From: Thalassospira sp. HJ
GTDB lineage: Bacteria > Pseudomonadota > Alphaproteobacteria > Rhodospirillales > Thalassospiraceae
Direction of reading: 5' to 3'
DNA: 64,000 nt
NCBI RefSeq assembly: GCF_000948415.1
Contig: NZ_JYII01000012.1
Location: forward strand, 62,001 to 126,000
The position numbers and the translations under genes are program-made. Under the pieces are notes generated by a model that saw nothing but the letters and a program-made list of their open reading frames with translations, had not been told where the DNA came from and made no database searches. The first letter of the stretch is position 1; each line of letters starts with the position of its first letter. This document shows positions 25,947 through 36,229 of the stretch, in pieces.

Positions 25947-26135
25947 GTGGCGAGCTATAAGAAACTCTCTGGAAATTCCGATCAGGAAACTTCTGCACGT
26001 CGTCTGAACGGGGCGCTGACCTATGATAAGTGGCGTCGTGATGACCTTTATCATCTGGCCGCGCAGAAGGGGATCAAGGACCGGGCAAAGATGTCCAACG
26101 AGGAATTGGTGGATGCCCTGAAACGCGCGCACTAG
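25947..26135 (+). CDS. Small SAP/Rho_N-like protein
   Basis: A 62-residue protein starting at GTG with a near-perfect ribosome site AAGGAGG (25936-25941) five bases before it. The C-terminal half, YDKWRRDDLYHLAAQKGIKD then RAKMSNEELVDALK, resembles the helix-extension-helix of SAP and Rho N-terminal domains, which often bind nucleic acid. No function is known. It is alone, preceded by a terminator and followed by 280 bases without a gene, in which I see only a hairpin CGCGAC-TAAC-GTCGCG at 26282-26297. Confidence 0.72.
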   Translation: MASYKKLSGNSDQETSARRLNGALTYDKWRRDDLYHLAAQKGIKDRAKMSNEELVDALKRAH

Positions 26136-26417
26136 GGCAGTGCGTGACAGGCCTGTTATTTTATCTTGATGTTGTGAAGTACCGGTTTCATTCCTGCTGC
26201 TGAATTCGTATACAGTGGTATATTGAAACTCGCCAATCGTGGTGATCTGATCTAATGAGCGGGGAACCGCATCGGGTGCTACGCGACTAACGTCGCGCTT
26301 GAAATGCCCCGGCTTTGGCGGTTTTGTAGAATGGTTGTAAATCAAGATCCGCCCGATTGGCTGATCTGACTGTTTGCTGCGGTGAGCAGTCACAAGAACA
26401 AAAAACAGGAAACTGGT

Positions 26418-27560
26418 TTGAAGCCCCACGCCGTGCTTTTTCTTTTCGCCCTGCTGCTGGTGCTGGTCAATCCGGCATATCAAGCAAACGCCCATACGAT
26501 AGAGCTGAATCCTAGCGGTTCACCCGTGCGTGTCGCCTTTATCAATCCCGGTTATGGTGACCGAGGGTTCTGGAAAGACGTGCGCGATACCATGCAGGCC
26601 GCAGCCGATCAGTTTGGCTATGATCTGCTGGTTTTTGATAGCAACCGCGACAGCAAAATGATGATCGAAAGTGCGCAGAATGTCTTCGCCCTTGAACCTG
26701 CGCCCGATTACATCATTGCTGTTAACGAGCATCAGCAAGGCACGCGCATCGTTCTGGAAGCCGAAGAGCGCGGTATTCCCGTGATCATGTTGCTCAATGA
26801 TCTGACCGACGAGCAGAAAGAAAATTACGGGTATCCCGGCAAGGATATCAAGAACTGGATCCTGTCGCTAACCCCTGATAATGAGCGGGCCGGATATGAC
26901 ATCGCCAAGTCCCTGATTGATGGTGCACGCCTTGAAGTCGACAATCAGCAGCCGGGACCACTTTGCCTTCTGTCGATCGCGGGTGACCGCAATACGCCGG
27001 CGTCCTTGCAGCGTTTGGACGGTCTTGATCACGCCCTAAGCCGTTTTTCATTGCTTCGTGAACAACGTCGCCTTGTCGCGAACTGGTCCTATGATGAAGC
27101 TTATCGGCAGACAGAAAACTGGTTGGATCGCGATGGGTGTGTCGATGCCATCTGGGCAGCAAATGATGATATAGCACTGGGGGCCATTGCGGCCCTTGAA
27201 AAGGCCGGGCGTGAGCCTGGGAAGGATGTGTTTGTAGGCGGCTTGAACTGGTCACCTGATGGCTTGCGCAAGGTCGCGGATGGCAAGATGACCATGACCC
27301 ACGGCGGGCACTTCTTTGCTGGTGCCTGGGTAATGGTATTGCTCCATGATTACATCCAAGGTGTTGAATTCCTGTCCAAACATCCCGAAATCACATTCAG
27401 GATGGAAGCGATTACACGCGAGAACATCTCTTATTTCGTTGATATTCTGGGCAGCAGGAATTGGAATAGTCTGGACTTTCATCAGTTCAGTATTGCCAAT
27501 TCGCCATCAGGAACGGAATATAACTTTGGGTTGCGCGGCGGCGTCGCGCAGTCCGAGTAA
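26418..27560 (+). CDS. Periplasmic sugar-binding-like protein (LuxP/ribose type)
   Basis: About 380 residues. With the TTG at 26418, which has AGGA seven bases before it, the protein begins with a clean signal peptide (residues 1-25, cut after ANA). The mature part has the type I periplasmic-binding fold: VRVAFINPGYGDRGFW, FDSNRDSKMMIES, a middle SLTPDNERAGYDIAKSLI and IWAANDDIALGAIAALEKAG. A GTG at 26382 is also in frame but weak. There is no ABC permease or ATPase nearby; the next gene is a membrane diguanylate cyclase, so it may serve as a ligand-sensing partner, as LuxP does for LuxQ. That is inference. Confidence 0.82.
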   Translation: MKPHAVLFLFALLLVLVNPAYQANAHTIELNPSGSPVRVAFINPGYGDRGFWKDVRDTMQAAADQFGYDLLVFDSNRDSKMMIESAQNVFALEPAPDYIIAVNEHQQGTRIVLEAEERGIPVIMLLNDLTDEQKENYGYPGKDIKNWILSLTPDNERAGYDIAKSLIDGARLEVDNQQPGPLCLLSIAGDRNTPASLQRLDGLDHALSRFSLLREQRRLVANWSYDEAYRQTENWLDRDGCVDAIWAANDDIALGAIAALEKAGREPGKDVFVGGLNWSPDGLRKVADGKMTMTHGGHFFAGAWVMVLLHDYIQGVEFLSKHPEITFRMEAITRENISYFVDILGSRNWNSLDFHQFSIANSPSGTEYNFGLRGGVAQSE

Positions 27561-27606
27561 AGCAAGGTGTTCTGGGGAGCTGGAACATAAACCGGGGTAA
27601 CAGTGT

Positions 27607-29073
27607 TTGGCAGGAAAGCCATCAGAAAAGCATGACAACGTGCTTGCCAGCCTGAAGCTGGGCAGTACCATTGCAGCTCGGCAGTTGAAATATACGCTTT
27701 TGCTTGCCGTGGGGCTGGGGCTTTTGATTGTCGTAGTCCGGGGGTATCAGGATTACCACTGGCTTGATGGCGTGTATCGTCAGGGCAATCAGCGCATCAT
27801 CTCATCAAGTGTACCTGTCGCAACGCAAGTTTTGGTCGAGCATGACGAAGATCTCGCCGAAGTTATGGCGCGCGGGATGCTTAATAATCGCTCCATCGCG
27901 CGGGTAAGCCTCAACACCGCCGAAGACGGCATATTCTATGAATTAGAACGGCCGGCCGATGAAATACCGAATTCGCTCTGGTCGGAAAAGATGTTCGGTG
28001 GTCACCAGACCATTGCAGTGCCCGTACGTGATCCCGACCGCAAACCAGTCGTGACCATTGGTGAAATGATCGTCGACTTAAATCCTCAGGTCTATGTCGA
28101 TGCATATATTTCGCGCTTGTCCTGGACATTTCTTGCGACGATGTGTCTGGCGATTTTGACGGCTATTTGCTTTGCAGCGACAAGTTACTTCATTTTTTCG
28201 CGACCGATCGTCGAGTTGGGAAACTATATGGTTAAGGCCGACCCCACAGATGACAAGCGTCCGCTCGATATGCCGCCTCACCATCGGTATGACGACGAAG
28301 TACAATTGCTTGGTTCGGTGACAATCGGACTATTCGGCATGATCCGCAGGCAAGTGGGCGAACTGCGTAAAGCCCGTGACGAGTTGCAGCACGCGAACAT
28401 CACCTTGGAAGAACGCGTAGAACAACGCACCCGCGAACTTAACGAGGCAATGAGCAAGCTCGAAGTGCTTGCGTCCACCGATCCATTGACCGAATTGCCG
28501 AACAGGCGTGCCTATCTTGCGCGTCTGGATGAAGCCATTTCGATCTGGCGTCGACGTGATACGCCTGTATCCGTCATCCTGCTTGATATCGACCGGTTCA
28601 AGGCCTTGAACGATACCTATGGACATCAGGCGGGGGATGCTGTGCTGGTCGCGCTGGCCAAGATGCTGACAAAGGCTTTGCGCGCAATCGACCTTCCGGC
28701 GCGCATGGGCGGAGAAGAGTTTGCTGTTCTTCTTCCTGGTGAGGAACTCGAAGGTGCCATGATCTTAGCCGAACGTCTGCGTAAGGAACTTGAGAAGAGC
28801 AGCGTCGATTTTGGCGGCAGCAAACTGAATTTCACGTCGAGCTTCGGTGTGTCCGGTTTGCCGTCCTCTGGTGGGATGGCCGCATTGGAGCCGGAAGTCG
28901 CCAAACAGTTTGATGCCTTACGCAAAGCGGAGCGTGCCGATATCTCGGGCATTCTCTATTCGCTTGCCGATCAGGCGCTTTACAAGGCCAAGGAAGAAGG
29001 CCGCAATCGATGCCGATTGGCCGATTTCAAGTCACTTTCCGAATTCAAGGAAGTCTTTCCCTTCGACGTCTGA
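27607..29073 (+). CDS. Membrane diguanylate cyclase with periplasmic sensor region
   Basis: A 488-residue protein. Helix 1 (about 28-46) and helix 2 (about 170-197) enclose a periplasmic segment of about 120 residues, then a HAMP-like region, a coiled coil (about 255-300), and a GGDEF domain (about 300-485). The catalytic motif is MGGEEFAVLL and RAID five residues before it is the RxxD inhibitory site, so product feedback is expected. The start is probably TTG 27607 with GGGGT before it. It follows the periplasmic binding protein by 46 bases in the same direction, suggesting ligand-controlled cyclic-di-GMP synthesis. Confidence 0.88.
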   Translation: MAGKPSEKHDNVLASLKLGSTIAARQLKYTLLLAVGLGLLIVVVRGYQDYHWLDGVYRQGNQRIISSSVPVATQVLVEHDEDLAEVMARGMLNNRSIARVSLNTAEDGIFYELERPADEIPNSLWSEKMFGGHQTIAVPVRDPDRKPVVTIGEMIVDLNPQVYVDAYISRLSWTFLATMCLAILTAICFAATSYFIFSRPIVELGNYMVKADPTDDKRPLDMPPHHRYDDEVQLLGSVTIGLFGMIRRQVGELRKARDELQHANITLEERVEQRTRELNEAMSKLEVLASTDPLTELPNRRAYLARLDEAISIWRRRDTPVSVILLDIDRFKALNDTYGHQAGDAVLVALAKMLTKALRAIDLPARMGGEEFAVLLPGEELEGAMILAERLRKELEKSSVDFGGSKLNFTSSFGVSGLPSSGGMAALEPEVAKQFDALRKAERADISGILYSLADQALYKAKEEGRNRCRLADFKSLSEFKEVFPFDV

Positions 29074-29111
29074 CCTATATCCTTTGCGGACAAAGGATCG
29101 CGGGGGAGGGG

Positions 29112-30275
29112 TCAGTTTCGCCCGTCGTCATTGCCCTGTCGGGAAATCCGGATGTCGCGGTGGATTGAGACGCTCATCAACAGGCCGAAGCTGACCAGAA
29201 TGGTCATCATCACCGTCCCGCCATAGGATACCAGCGGCAGCGGCACGCCGACCACCGGGATCAGGCCCATCACCATCGCAATGTTGATAAAGACATAAAG
29301 GAAGAAGGTCGAGGTCACACCAATCGCGACCAGGCGCCCGAACTGGTTCTGGCAGCGCAGCGCAATGACATAGCCATAGGTGATCACCAGCGCATAAAGT
29401 CCCAGCAATGCCATGCCGCCCACCAGACCAAATTCTTCGCCCAGCATGGTAAAGATAAAGTCGGTCTGCTTTTCGGGCAGGAAGTTCAAATGGCTTTGTG
29501 AGCCCAGCATGAAGCCCTTGCCAAACAATCCGCCAGACCCCAGCGCGATCTTGGACTGGGTGATGTGATAGCCAGCCCCCAGCGGATCATTTTCCGGGTT
29601 GAGGAAGGTCAGCACGCGGTTCTTTTGATATTCGCGCAGGAATTGCCAGCCAATCGGGATCGCGGCAAGTGCACTGCCCAGAACAAGCGCAAACTTCCAA
29701 ATGCGCACGCCAGCCAGCCAGAAAATAACGCCACCACCGGCAATCAGAAGCAGGGTGGTGCCAAGGTCAGGCTGGCGCAACACAAGTGCGGACGGGGCGA
29801 GAACCATCAGAATGGGCGGGATCAAAAGCGGGATACGTCCGACATCCTCTGGCGTCAGGCCATGGAAATAGCGGGCAAGGGCCAGCACCAGCGAGATTTT
29901 CATCAATTCAGACGGCTGTAACTGGAAGAAACCGAGGTTAATCCAGCGCTGTGCGCCCATGCCGATATCGCCCTTGATCTCCACCCCGATCAGCAGCACC
30001 AGTGCTACGAAGTATGAGAAATAGGCAAGCCTCAGCCATATGCGTATGTCGGTGACCGCAATAACGATCATAAGTGCCGCACCCACGGCAAAACGCATCA
30101 TCTGGCGTTCCGCCCATGGTTGCAGTGAACCGTTGGCCGCGGAATAGAGCATGGCAAAGCCGATCCCCGACAGGGCGGCAATCAACAGCACCAGCGTCCA
30201 GTTCAGCAACAGCAACCGGCGGCCAATCGGCACGTAATCGGGATCTTCACCAATACGAAATTTACCTGATGCCAT
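29112..30275 (-). CDS. rodA: Rod-shape peptidoglycan polymerase RodA
   Basis: A 387-residue SEDS-family membrane protein with about ten helices. It has the SEDS sites FQPSELMK-like FFQLQPSELMKIS, AGYHITQSKIALGSGGLFGKG and the final GVPLPLVSYGG. RodA is the glycosyltransferase that works with PBP2 in the elongasome. It is the last gene of the mre operon, three bases after mrdA. Confidence 0.95.
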   Translation of the reverse strand: MASGKFRIGEDPDYVPIGRRLLLLNWTLVLLIAALSGIGFAMLYSAANGSLQPWAERQMMRFAVGAALMIVIAVTDIRIWLRLAYFSYFVALVLLIGVEIKGDIGMGAQRWINLGFFQLQPSELMKISLVLALARYFHGLTPEDVGRIPLLIPPILMVLAPSALVLRQPDLGTTLLLIAGGGVIFWLAGVRIWKFALVLGSALAAIPIGWQFLREYQKNRVLTFLNPENDPLGAGYHITQSKIALGSGGLFGKGFMLGSQSHLNFLPEKQTDFIFTMLGEEFGLVGGMALLGLYALVITYGYVIALRCQNQFGRLVAIGVTSTFFLYVFINIAMVMGLIPVVGVPLPLVSYGGTVMMTILVSFGLLMSVSIHRDIRISRQGNDDGRN

Positions 30276-30278
30276 GGC

Positions 30279-32195
30279 TTAGCCCTCGTCCTGATTGGTT
30301 TGGGCCGGGTTGCGGCGCAGGTTCGCACTGTTTGGAAGGTCAGCAGCCGAGATGCCCTGACGTGCGGATTGAAGCTCCTGGGCCTTTTGCAAAAGGTCGC
30401 GGACAATCGGTCCGGCAACGCTTGAGCCCCCACCACCGTGTTCCACCACCACAGCGCAGGCATAGCGCGGATTATCTACCGGCGCAAAGGCGACAAACAA
30501 GGCGTGGTCGCGGTACTTCCACGGCAATTCATCGTTATCAAGCACACCGGTCGTCTGACGTTCACGCATGGTGATACGGCGGACCTGACTGGTGCCACTT
30601 TTGCCGGCCATTTCCATGCCCTTGATGTCAATGCGTGCACGATGACCCGTACCACGCAATTCGTTGGTCACCCCGTTCATGGCGTCGCGCACGCGCGCAA
30701 GGTTGGCGCGACTGACCTGAAGTTCGGGGAATTCTTCGGCTTCGCGGCTGGTGACACCTTCGGGCGTGACATTGTCGCGCGTCAGGTGCGGGCGTACAGC
30801 CTTGCCCGATGCCAGGCGCGCGGTCATGGTGCAAAGCTGCAACGGGGTTGCCAGCACGTATCCCTGTCCGATAGAGGCAATCAGCGTTTCACCACCCTGC
30901 CAGCGTTTGCCAAGCTGGACTTCCTTCCAGTCCTTGGTCGGGATCAGGCCGCTACGCTCATTGGGCAGGTCAATGCCGGTATCTTCACCAAGACCCAGTT
31001 TGTGCGCCATGGCGGCAATCCGGTCGATGCCGATTTTTTGCGAGATTTCGTAATAATAGACGTCGCAGGAATGCTTGATGGAATCATGCATGTTCATCCA
31101 GCCATGACCGCCACGTTTCCAGCAGTGGAAGCGTGCATTGCCAAGATCAAGATGACCGTTGCAGAAGAAACGCTGGTTGGGGGTAATGATCCCTGCTTCC
31201 AACCCGGCAAGGGCGACACACATCTTGAAGGTCGATCCCGGCGCATAGGTACCGTTGACCGCCTTGTTCGATAGCGGCGCATAGGGGTTGTTGACCAGAC
31301 TGTTCCAAAGCCTGTGCGAAATGCCGTTGGTAAAGGCATTCGGGTCATAGGTCGGGTGCGACGAAAGGGCGAGTACCTCACCATTATGGATGTCCATAAC
31401 AACGGCAGAGGCACTTTCCTGATCCGACAGTCGCTGGTTGGCAAAGCGCTGCAATTCAAGATCAAGGGTCATGACAACCGTGTTGCCGCTGTCACCTTCT
31501 TCGCGTTCAAGTTCGCGAATAACACGACCTAGCGCGTTGACTTCCACCTGACTGGTGCCTGCCGTGCCACGCAGGGCAAGGTCATATACCTTTTCAACGC
31601 CGCTTTTGCCAATGGTAAAGCCCGGCAGCTCCAGAAGCGGGTCGCCCGTCAGTTCCTTTTCCGACACCGCTGCTACATAACCCAGCGTATGGGCAAGGTG
31701 CGGGCCTTCGGGATAGTCGCGCGACCGGCCGGCATCAATGATCAGGCCGGGAAGGTCCGGCGCATTCACCCCAACGCGGGCAACTTCATCCCATGTCAGG
31801 TTGTCGCGTACCGTGACCGGAACGAACGAACGTCTGCGTTCAACATCACGTTCGACCCGTTCAATGGTGTCGGGGCCAAGTTCGATGATTTGATCAAGGA
31901 TTTCCAATGTGCGGCGAACATCTGGTGTTTGTTCGCGCACGATCATGATGTGATAGTTCTGCCGGTTTACCGCAAGCGGCGCGCCAAACCTGTCGGTGAC
32001 CAGTCCGCGCGGCGGCGGTAACAGGCGGTGGGAAATACGGTTTTCATCGGCCAGTGTCTGATAGCGGTCGCTTTCAAGCACCTGCAGGTAATACATGCGT
32101 GCCGCAAGACCCGTCAGCAAAACACCCTTGCCCGCGCCAAGCATCAGGGCGCGTCGGGTAAATAGTCTGAACCGGTCTGAGTCACGATGCCACAT
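30279..32195 (-). CDS. mrdA: Penicillin-binding protein 2 (peptidoglycan transpeptidase)
   Basis: A 638-residue class B PBP: an N-terminal membrane anchor (about 15-35), a dimerisation/pedestal region and a transpeptidase domain. The active-site serine is in YAPGSTFKM, the second motif in KHSCDVYY and the third in MAGKSGTSQV. It cross-links peptidoglycan during cell elongation with RodA, encoded directly after it. A 165-base gap separates it from mreD upstream, so an internal promoter is possible. Confidence 0.95.
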   Translation of the reverse strand: MWHRDSDRFRLFTRRALMLGAGKGVLLTGLAARMYYLQVLESDRYQTLADENRISHRLLPPPRGLVTDRFGAPLAVNRQNYHIMIVREQTPDVRRTLEILDQIIELGPDTIERVERDVERRRSFVPVTVRDNLTWDEVARVGVNAPDLPGLIIDAGRSRDYPEGPHLAHTLGYVAAVSEKELTGDPLLELPGFTIGKSGVEKVYDLALRGTAGTSQVEVNALGRVIRELEREEGDSGNTVVMTLDLELQRFANQRLSDQESASAVVMDIHNGEVLALSSHPTYDPNAFTNGISHRLWNSLVNNPYAPLSNKAVNGTYAPGSTFKMCVALAGLEAGIITPNQRFFCNGHLDLGNARFHCWKRGGHGWMNMHDSIKHSCDVYYYEISQKIGIDRIAAMAHKLGLGEDTGIDLPNERSGLIPTKDWKEVQLGKRWQGGETLIASIGQGYVLATPLQLCTMTARLASGKAVRPHLTRDNVTPEGVTSREAEEFPELQVSRANLARVRDAMNGVTNELRGTGHRARIDIKGMEMAGKSGTSQVRRITMRERQTTGVLDNDELPWKYRDHALFVAFAPVDNPRYACAVVVEHGGGGSSVAGPIVRDLLQKAQELQSARQGISAADLPNSANLRRNPAQTNQDEG

Positions 32196-32360
32196 GGGCG
32201 ATGGATACCTGTATTTCGTCGCTGGCCCGAAGGCAGGGTGTTCAAATTCGAGCCCGTTTTATCCCGATTGCTAGGGGATTAAAACCGCCTTGTCCCAGCA
32301 TAGCCAATAGCCGTTGCCAAAACATCAATATCGCGCAGTTTTCCGCCAGCGCAAGTGGCC

Positions 32361-32876
32361 TTACACATAACGTAGCAGGCTGTTCTGCGCACGAGCCAGA
32401 ACCCAGGCGACTGTCGGGAACAACACAGCGGTCAGAACATAGCTGATCAGGGTTGCCTTGATGGGCAAAAGTGCGCCAATCAGGGCGGAGCTCAAAAGCC
32501 ATTGAACAAGAAGGGCCGGGATCGCAACAAGGGCAAAGCCCCACCACATCACGCTGAACGGCTTGTTATGGAAAAAACGCCCCTGGCTTGCCGACCCGGT
32601 CTGGACCAGCAACAGAACAAGCGAACTGACACCAAGCGGCAAACCCATCAAAAGGTCCTGCAAAAGCCCAAGCAGAAAGGCGGTAACCCCGGTCAGAAGG
32701 TCCGGACGGTTCACCGACCAGTAAAACACGGCCATCAGGGCCAGTGCGGGTGATGCCGTTGATAAAAGCGGCACGCTAATCGGCAGAAGGTTTATCAGCA
32801 GAAGGACAAAAACACTGAAGGCAGGAAAAAGGCCACGCGCAATAATGTCCAGTCGTTGCCAGACGCCGGGTTTCAC
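32361..32876 (-). CDS. mreD: Rod shape-determining protein MreD
   Basis: A 171-residue membrane protein with about five or six helices. MreD is poorly conserved; FLLGLLQDLLMGLPLGVSSL is the typical central motif. It overlaps the mreC stop by four bases (ATGA) and joins MreC and RodA in the elongation complex. Confidence 0.9.
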   Translation of the reverse strand: MKPGVWQRLDIIARGLFPAFSVFVLLLINLLPISVPLLSTASPALALMAVFYWSVNRPDLLTGVTAFLLGLLQDLLMGLPLGVSSLVLLLVQTGSASQGRFFHNKPFSVMWWGFALVAIPALLVQWLLSSALIGALLPIKATLISYVLTAVLFPTVAWVLARAQNSLLRYV

Positions 32877-33838
32877 TGGGCTTCCCCTGCCGGATCCGGT
32901 GTGGCGGGAACAATGCCGACACCGTCAGGAATGTCTGGTGACACGTCGACGGTGTTTTCATTATTCGCCGATTGGCTTTGCTGGATGCGCTCGTTGCTGA
33001 GAATACCGTGCAGGTCGTAATCGGCAACGCGCAGATATTCAAGCTGATGGCGGCGGAACATCGGCGCAACCCGAACCGCATTTTCCGAAACCGATGACAC
33101 GACCCCGATCGGAATACCCGGCGGGAAGGCACCGCCATGACCGGATGTCAGAATGCGATCGCCCGGGGCGACAGCGGCGTCCGCCGTCAGGAAGGTCAGG
33201 AGCGGACGGTTGGTGTTATCACCCGACAGGAATGCACGGTCGCGTGAGTTTTCAACCACGACCGGTACGCGCGAGTTGATGTCAGTGATCAGCAGAACAC
33301 GCGACGCCTGATAGCCAGCCTCGGCAACGCGGCCAACCAGCCCTTCATCGGAAATCACAGCCTGACCCTTGGAAACACCATCACGTGATCCCGCCGAAAT
33401 CATCACACTGTGGGCATAGGCGCCGCCCATATCTGCAATCACGCGCGACGTCACCAAATGCAGTGCAGGCGGGGAGGTGTACCCAGCTAGATCGCGCAGG
33501 CGGGCGTTTTCATGCGACAGATTGCGCGCAGCTTGCTGCCAGGCCAGCAGATGCTGGTTTTCACGGCGCAGGCGCTCGTTCTCTTCGTAAAGATGGGCGA
33601 GGTTGTAAATCTTGTCGGTCAGCTCATTGATGCTGGCCGCAGGGCGGGAAACGATATTCATGACCGGGGATACGAGATCGGCCGACGCCGCACGAATGCG
33701 TTCGATCAGAACGGTATCGGCCTTGCCCAGAAGCATCAGGCCAAAGGCCGAAAAAATCAGCAGTATGAAAGCGAAGCGGTGAAGGGCCGTGCGTAACGGC
33801 GAAAAGATACGCTGCTGCGGACCACCATGCTGTGCCAA
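32873..33838 (-). CDS. mreC: Rod shape-determining protein MreC
   Basis: A 321-residue protein with a cytoplasmic tail, one membrane helix (about 22-42), a coiled coil (about 75-110, ENERLRRENQHLLAWQQ) and the periplasmic MreC beta domain with VISDEGLVGRVAEAG and a GDRILTSG strand. The C-terminal tail beyond about 285 is low-complexity and acidic. It scaffolds PBP2 and RodA. It begins 126 bases after mreB. Confidence 0.94.
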   Translation of the reverse strand: MAQHGGPQQRIFSPLRTALHRFAFILLIFSAFGLMLLGKADTVLIERIRAASADLVSPVMNIVSRPAASINELTDKIYNLAHLYEENERLRRENQHLLAWQQAARNLSHENARLRDLAGYTSPPALHLVTSRVIADMGGAYAHSVMISAGSRDGVSKGQAVISDEGLVGRVAEAGYQASRVLLITDINSRVPVVVENSRDRAFLSGDNTNRPLLTFLTADAAVAPGDRILTSGHGGAFPPGIPIGVVSSVSENAVRVAPMFRRHQLEYLRVADYDLHGILSNERIQQSQSANNENTVDVSPDIPDGVGIVPATPDPAGEAQ

Positions 33839-33963
33839 TGTATTCCCCGCGAATTCCCAAAAGGTTGTTCTTCATCCCGTGTGGGATATTCAACCATAAC
33901 GAAATCACCGAGTCGCGTCCAGTAAGGATACGACCCGGTGATAAAAATTCAAGCCGACCTTGT

Positions 33964-35022
<1,059 letters not shown>

Positions 35023-35204
35023 TTAATAGTAAAATCTTGAATTCGAATGTACCGGCTTTGATAGCGCAAGGAATAAGCCGATGCACGAATAATCTGCTCA
35101 GGGGATTGAGGAATAATTAAGGCGCGCAATTTTCCTGAAATAAGGCATCAAAAACATGATCAGGATTATGGTCTTGGCAGATAAATTCAAATTGCAGCGT
35201 CTTC

Positions 35205-36110
35205 TCACCCTGATAACGCTTCCGATAGAAAATCGATGATCAGGTCAACTGTCGAGGCGTTTGTCTCAACACTCAGTTGGGTGCGAGTCGTTTGGTTTTC
35301 CAAAGGTTGCGCGCTTTCGATGGTCTTGAACTCGACTGGTGTACGGCCAGGACGCAGGTCCCGGTCAAGCCGCCAGTGACACCATGCTGGCGGGTTGAAA
35401 GGATCCTTTTCGATGCCAACCAGCATGCTGGGTGCAAAATTGTCCATCTCCGACATGCATTGTGGGCGCAAGCCAACAAGTGCTTTGAAACGATGTTTGT
35501 AATGTTTGGCGTGACCATCGCGGTAAATCGCAAGCTGGGCGGCACCTGCACCGTACCCATATCCGAAGACAGCAATGTTTTGCCCATCGACGGATGTTTG
35601 TTCGGTCAGGAAATGAAGTGCGCTTATGGCGTCGAACGCCCAATAGGATAAGCCGTGCTTCGGTGCTTGAAGTTTGCCGCCGCCACAATAGTCCTGCGCC
35701 GGATGTGCTTTTGGCGGTGAAATCAGCAAGATGGCGTAACCGGCTTCGTGCAGGATTGTAATCCACTGCGCAGGAAAGTGGTTGTCGCAGTCAGGCAAGG
35801 CAACGATGGCCGGGTAGGGCGCCTTGAATACTCCGGCGTCTGCGTTTGGTTCAAAATAGAGAGCGGGAATGCCGGTCTGAAGACTTTCATCGACGTTAGG
35901 GGGTGACTTTCCCTCGGCGATCAATCTTTGCCTTAATCCGCTAACCGGGTAGGGCAGGGATGGGATTGTGAAAGATTGGCCGGTCGGCTCTGACTGCGCA
36001 GATGCCGGTGCAAGCAAAACTATTGCGGTTGCCGCGACGGTTATATACGCGGCAATAAGGGGTATCAGAAAATGTCGAAGGGCACGTAGAGGTTTGCGTG
36101 GCTGGGCCAT
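35205..36110 (-). CDS. Secreted alpha/beta-hydrolase-like protein, nucleophile replaced
   Basis: A 301-residue protein with an N-terminal helix and signal peptide (about 12-38). The fold resembles dienelactone-hydrolase-like proteins: VALPDCDNHFPAQW, AGYAILLISPPKAHP, a helix DAISALHFL, then IAVFGYGYGAGAAQLA. In that last motif the usual Ser or Cys nucleophile (GxSxG) is Gly, so hydrolysis by the standard mechanism is unlikely; a binding role is possible. AAGGAG lies six bases before ATG 36110. It is 119 bases downstream of leuA on the same strand, possibly co-transcribed. Substrate unknown. Confidence 0.7.
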   Translation of the reverse strand: MAQPRKPLRALRHFLIPLIAAYITVAATAIVLLAPASAQSEPTGQSFTIPSLPYPVSGLRQRLIAEGKSPPNVDESLQTGIPALYFEPNADAGVFKAPYPAIVALPDCDNHFPAQWITILHEAGYAILLISPPKAHPAQDYCGGGKLQAPKHGLSYWAFDAISALHFLTEQTSVDGQNIAVFGYGYGAGAAQLAIYRDGHAKHYKHRFKALVGLRPQCMSEMDNFAPSMLVGIEKDPFNPPAWCHWRLDRDLRPGRTPVEFKTIESAQPLENQTTRTQLSVETNASTVDLIIDFLSEALSG

Positions 36111-36229
36111 GAGCAACTCCTTTCGCGGGTGCTCAACCCTATCGCATTGCCCGTCAAACAGCCATTCGAACAAAAAAGGGCGGCAAATCTGCCACCCTTT
36201 TCTTCGTCTGGTGTTTGCTAAGAAGTTGC

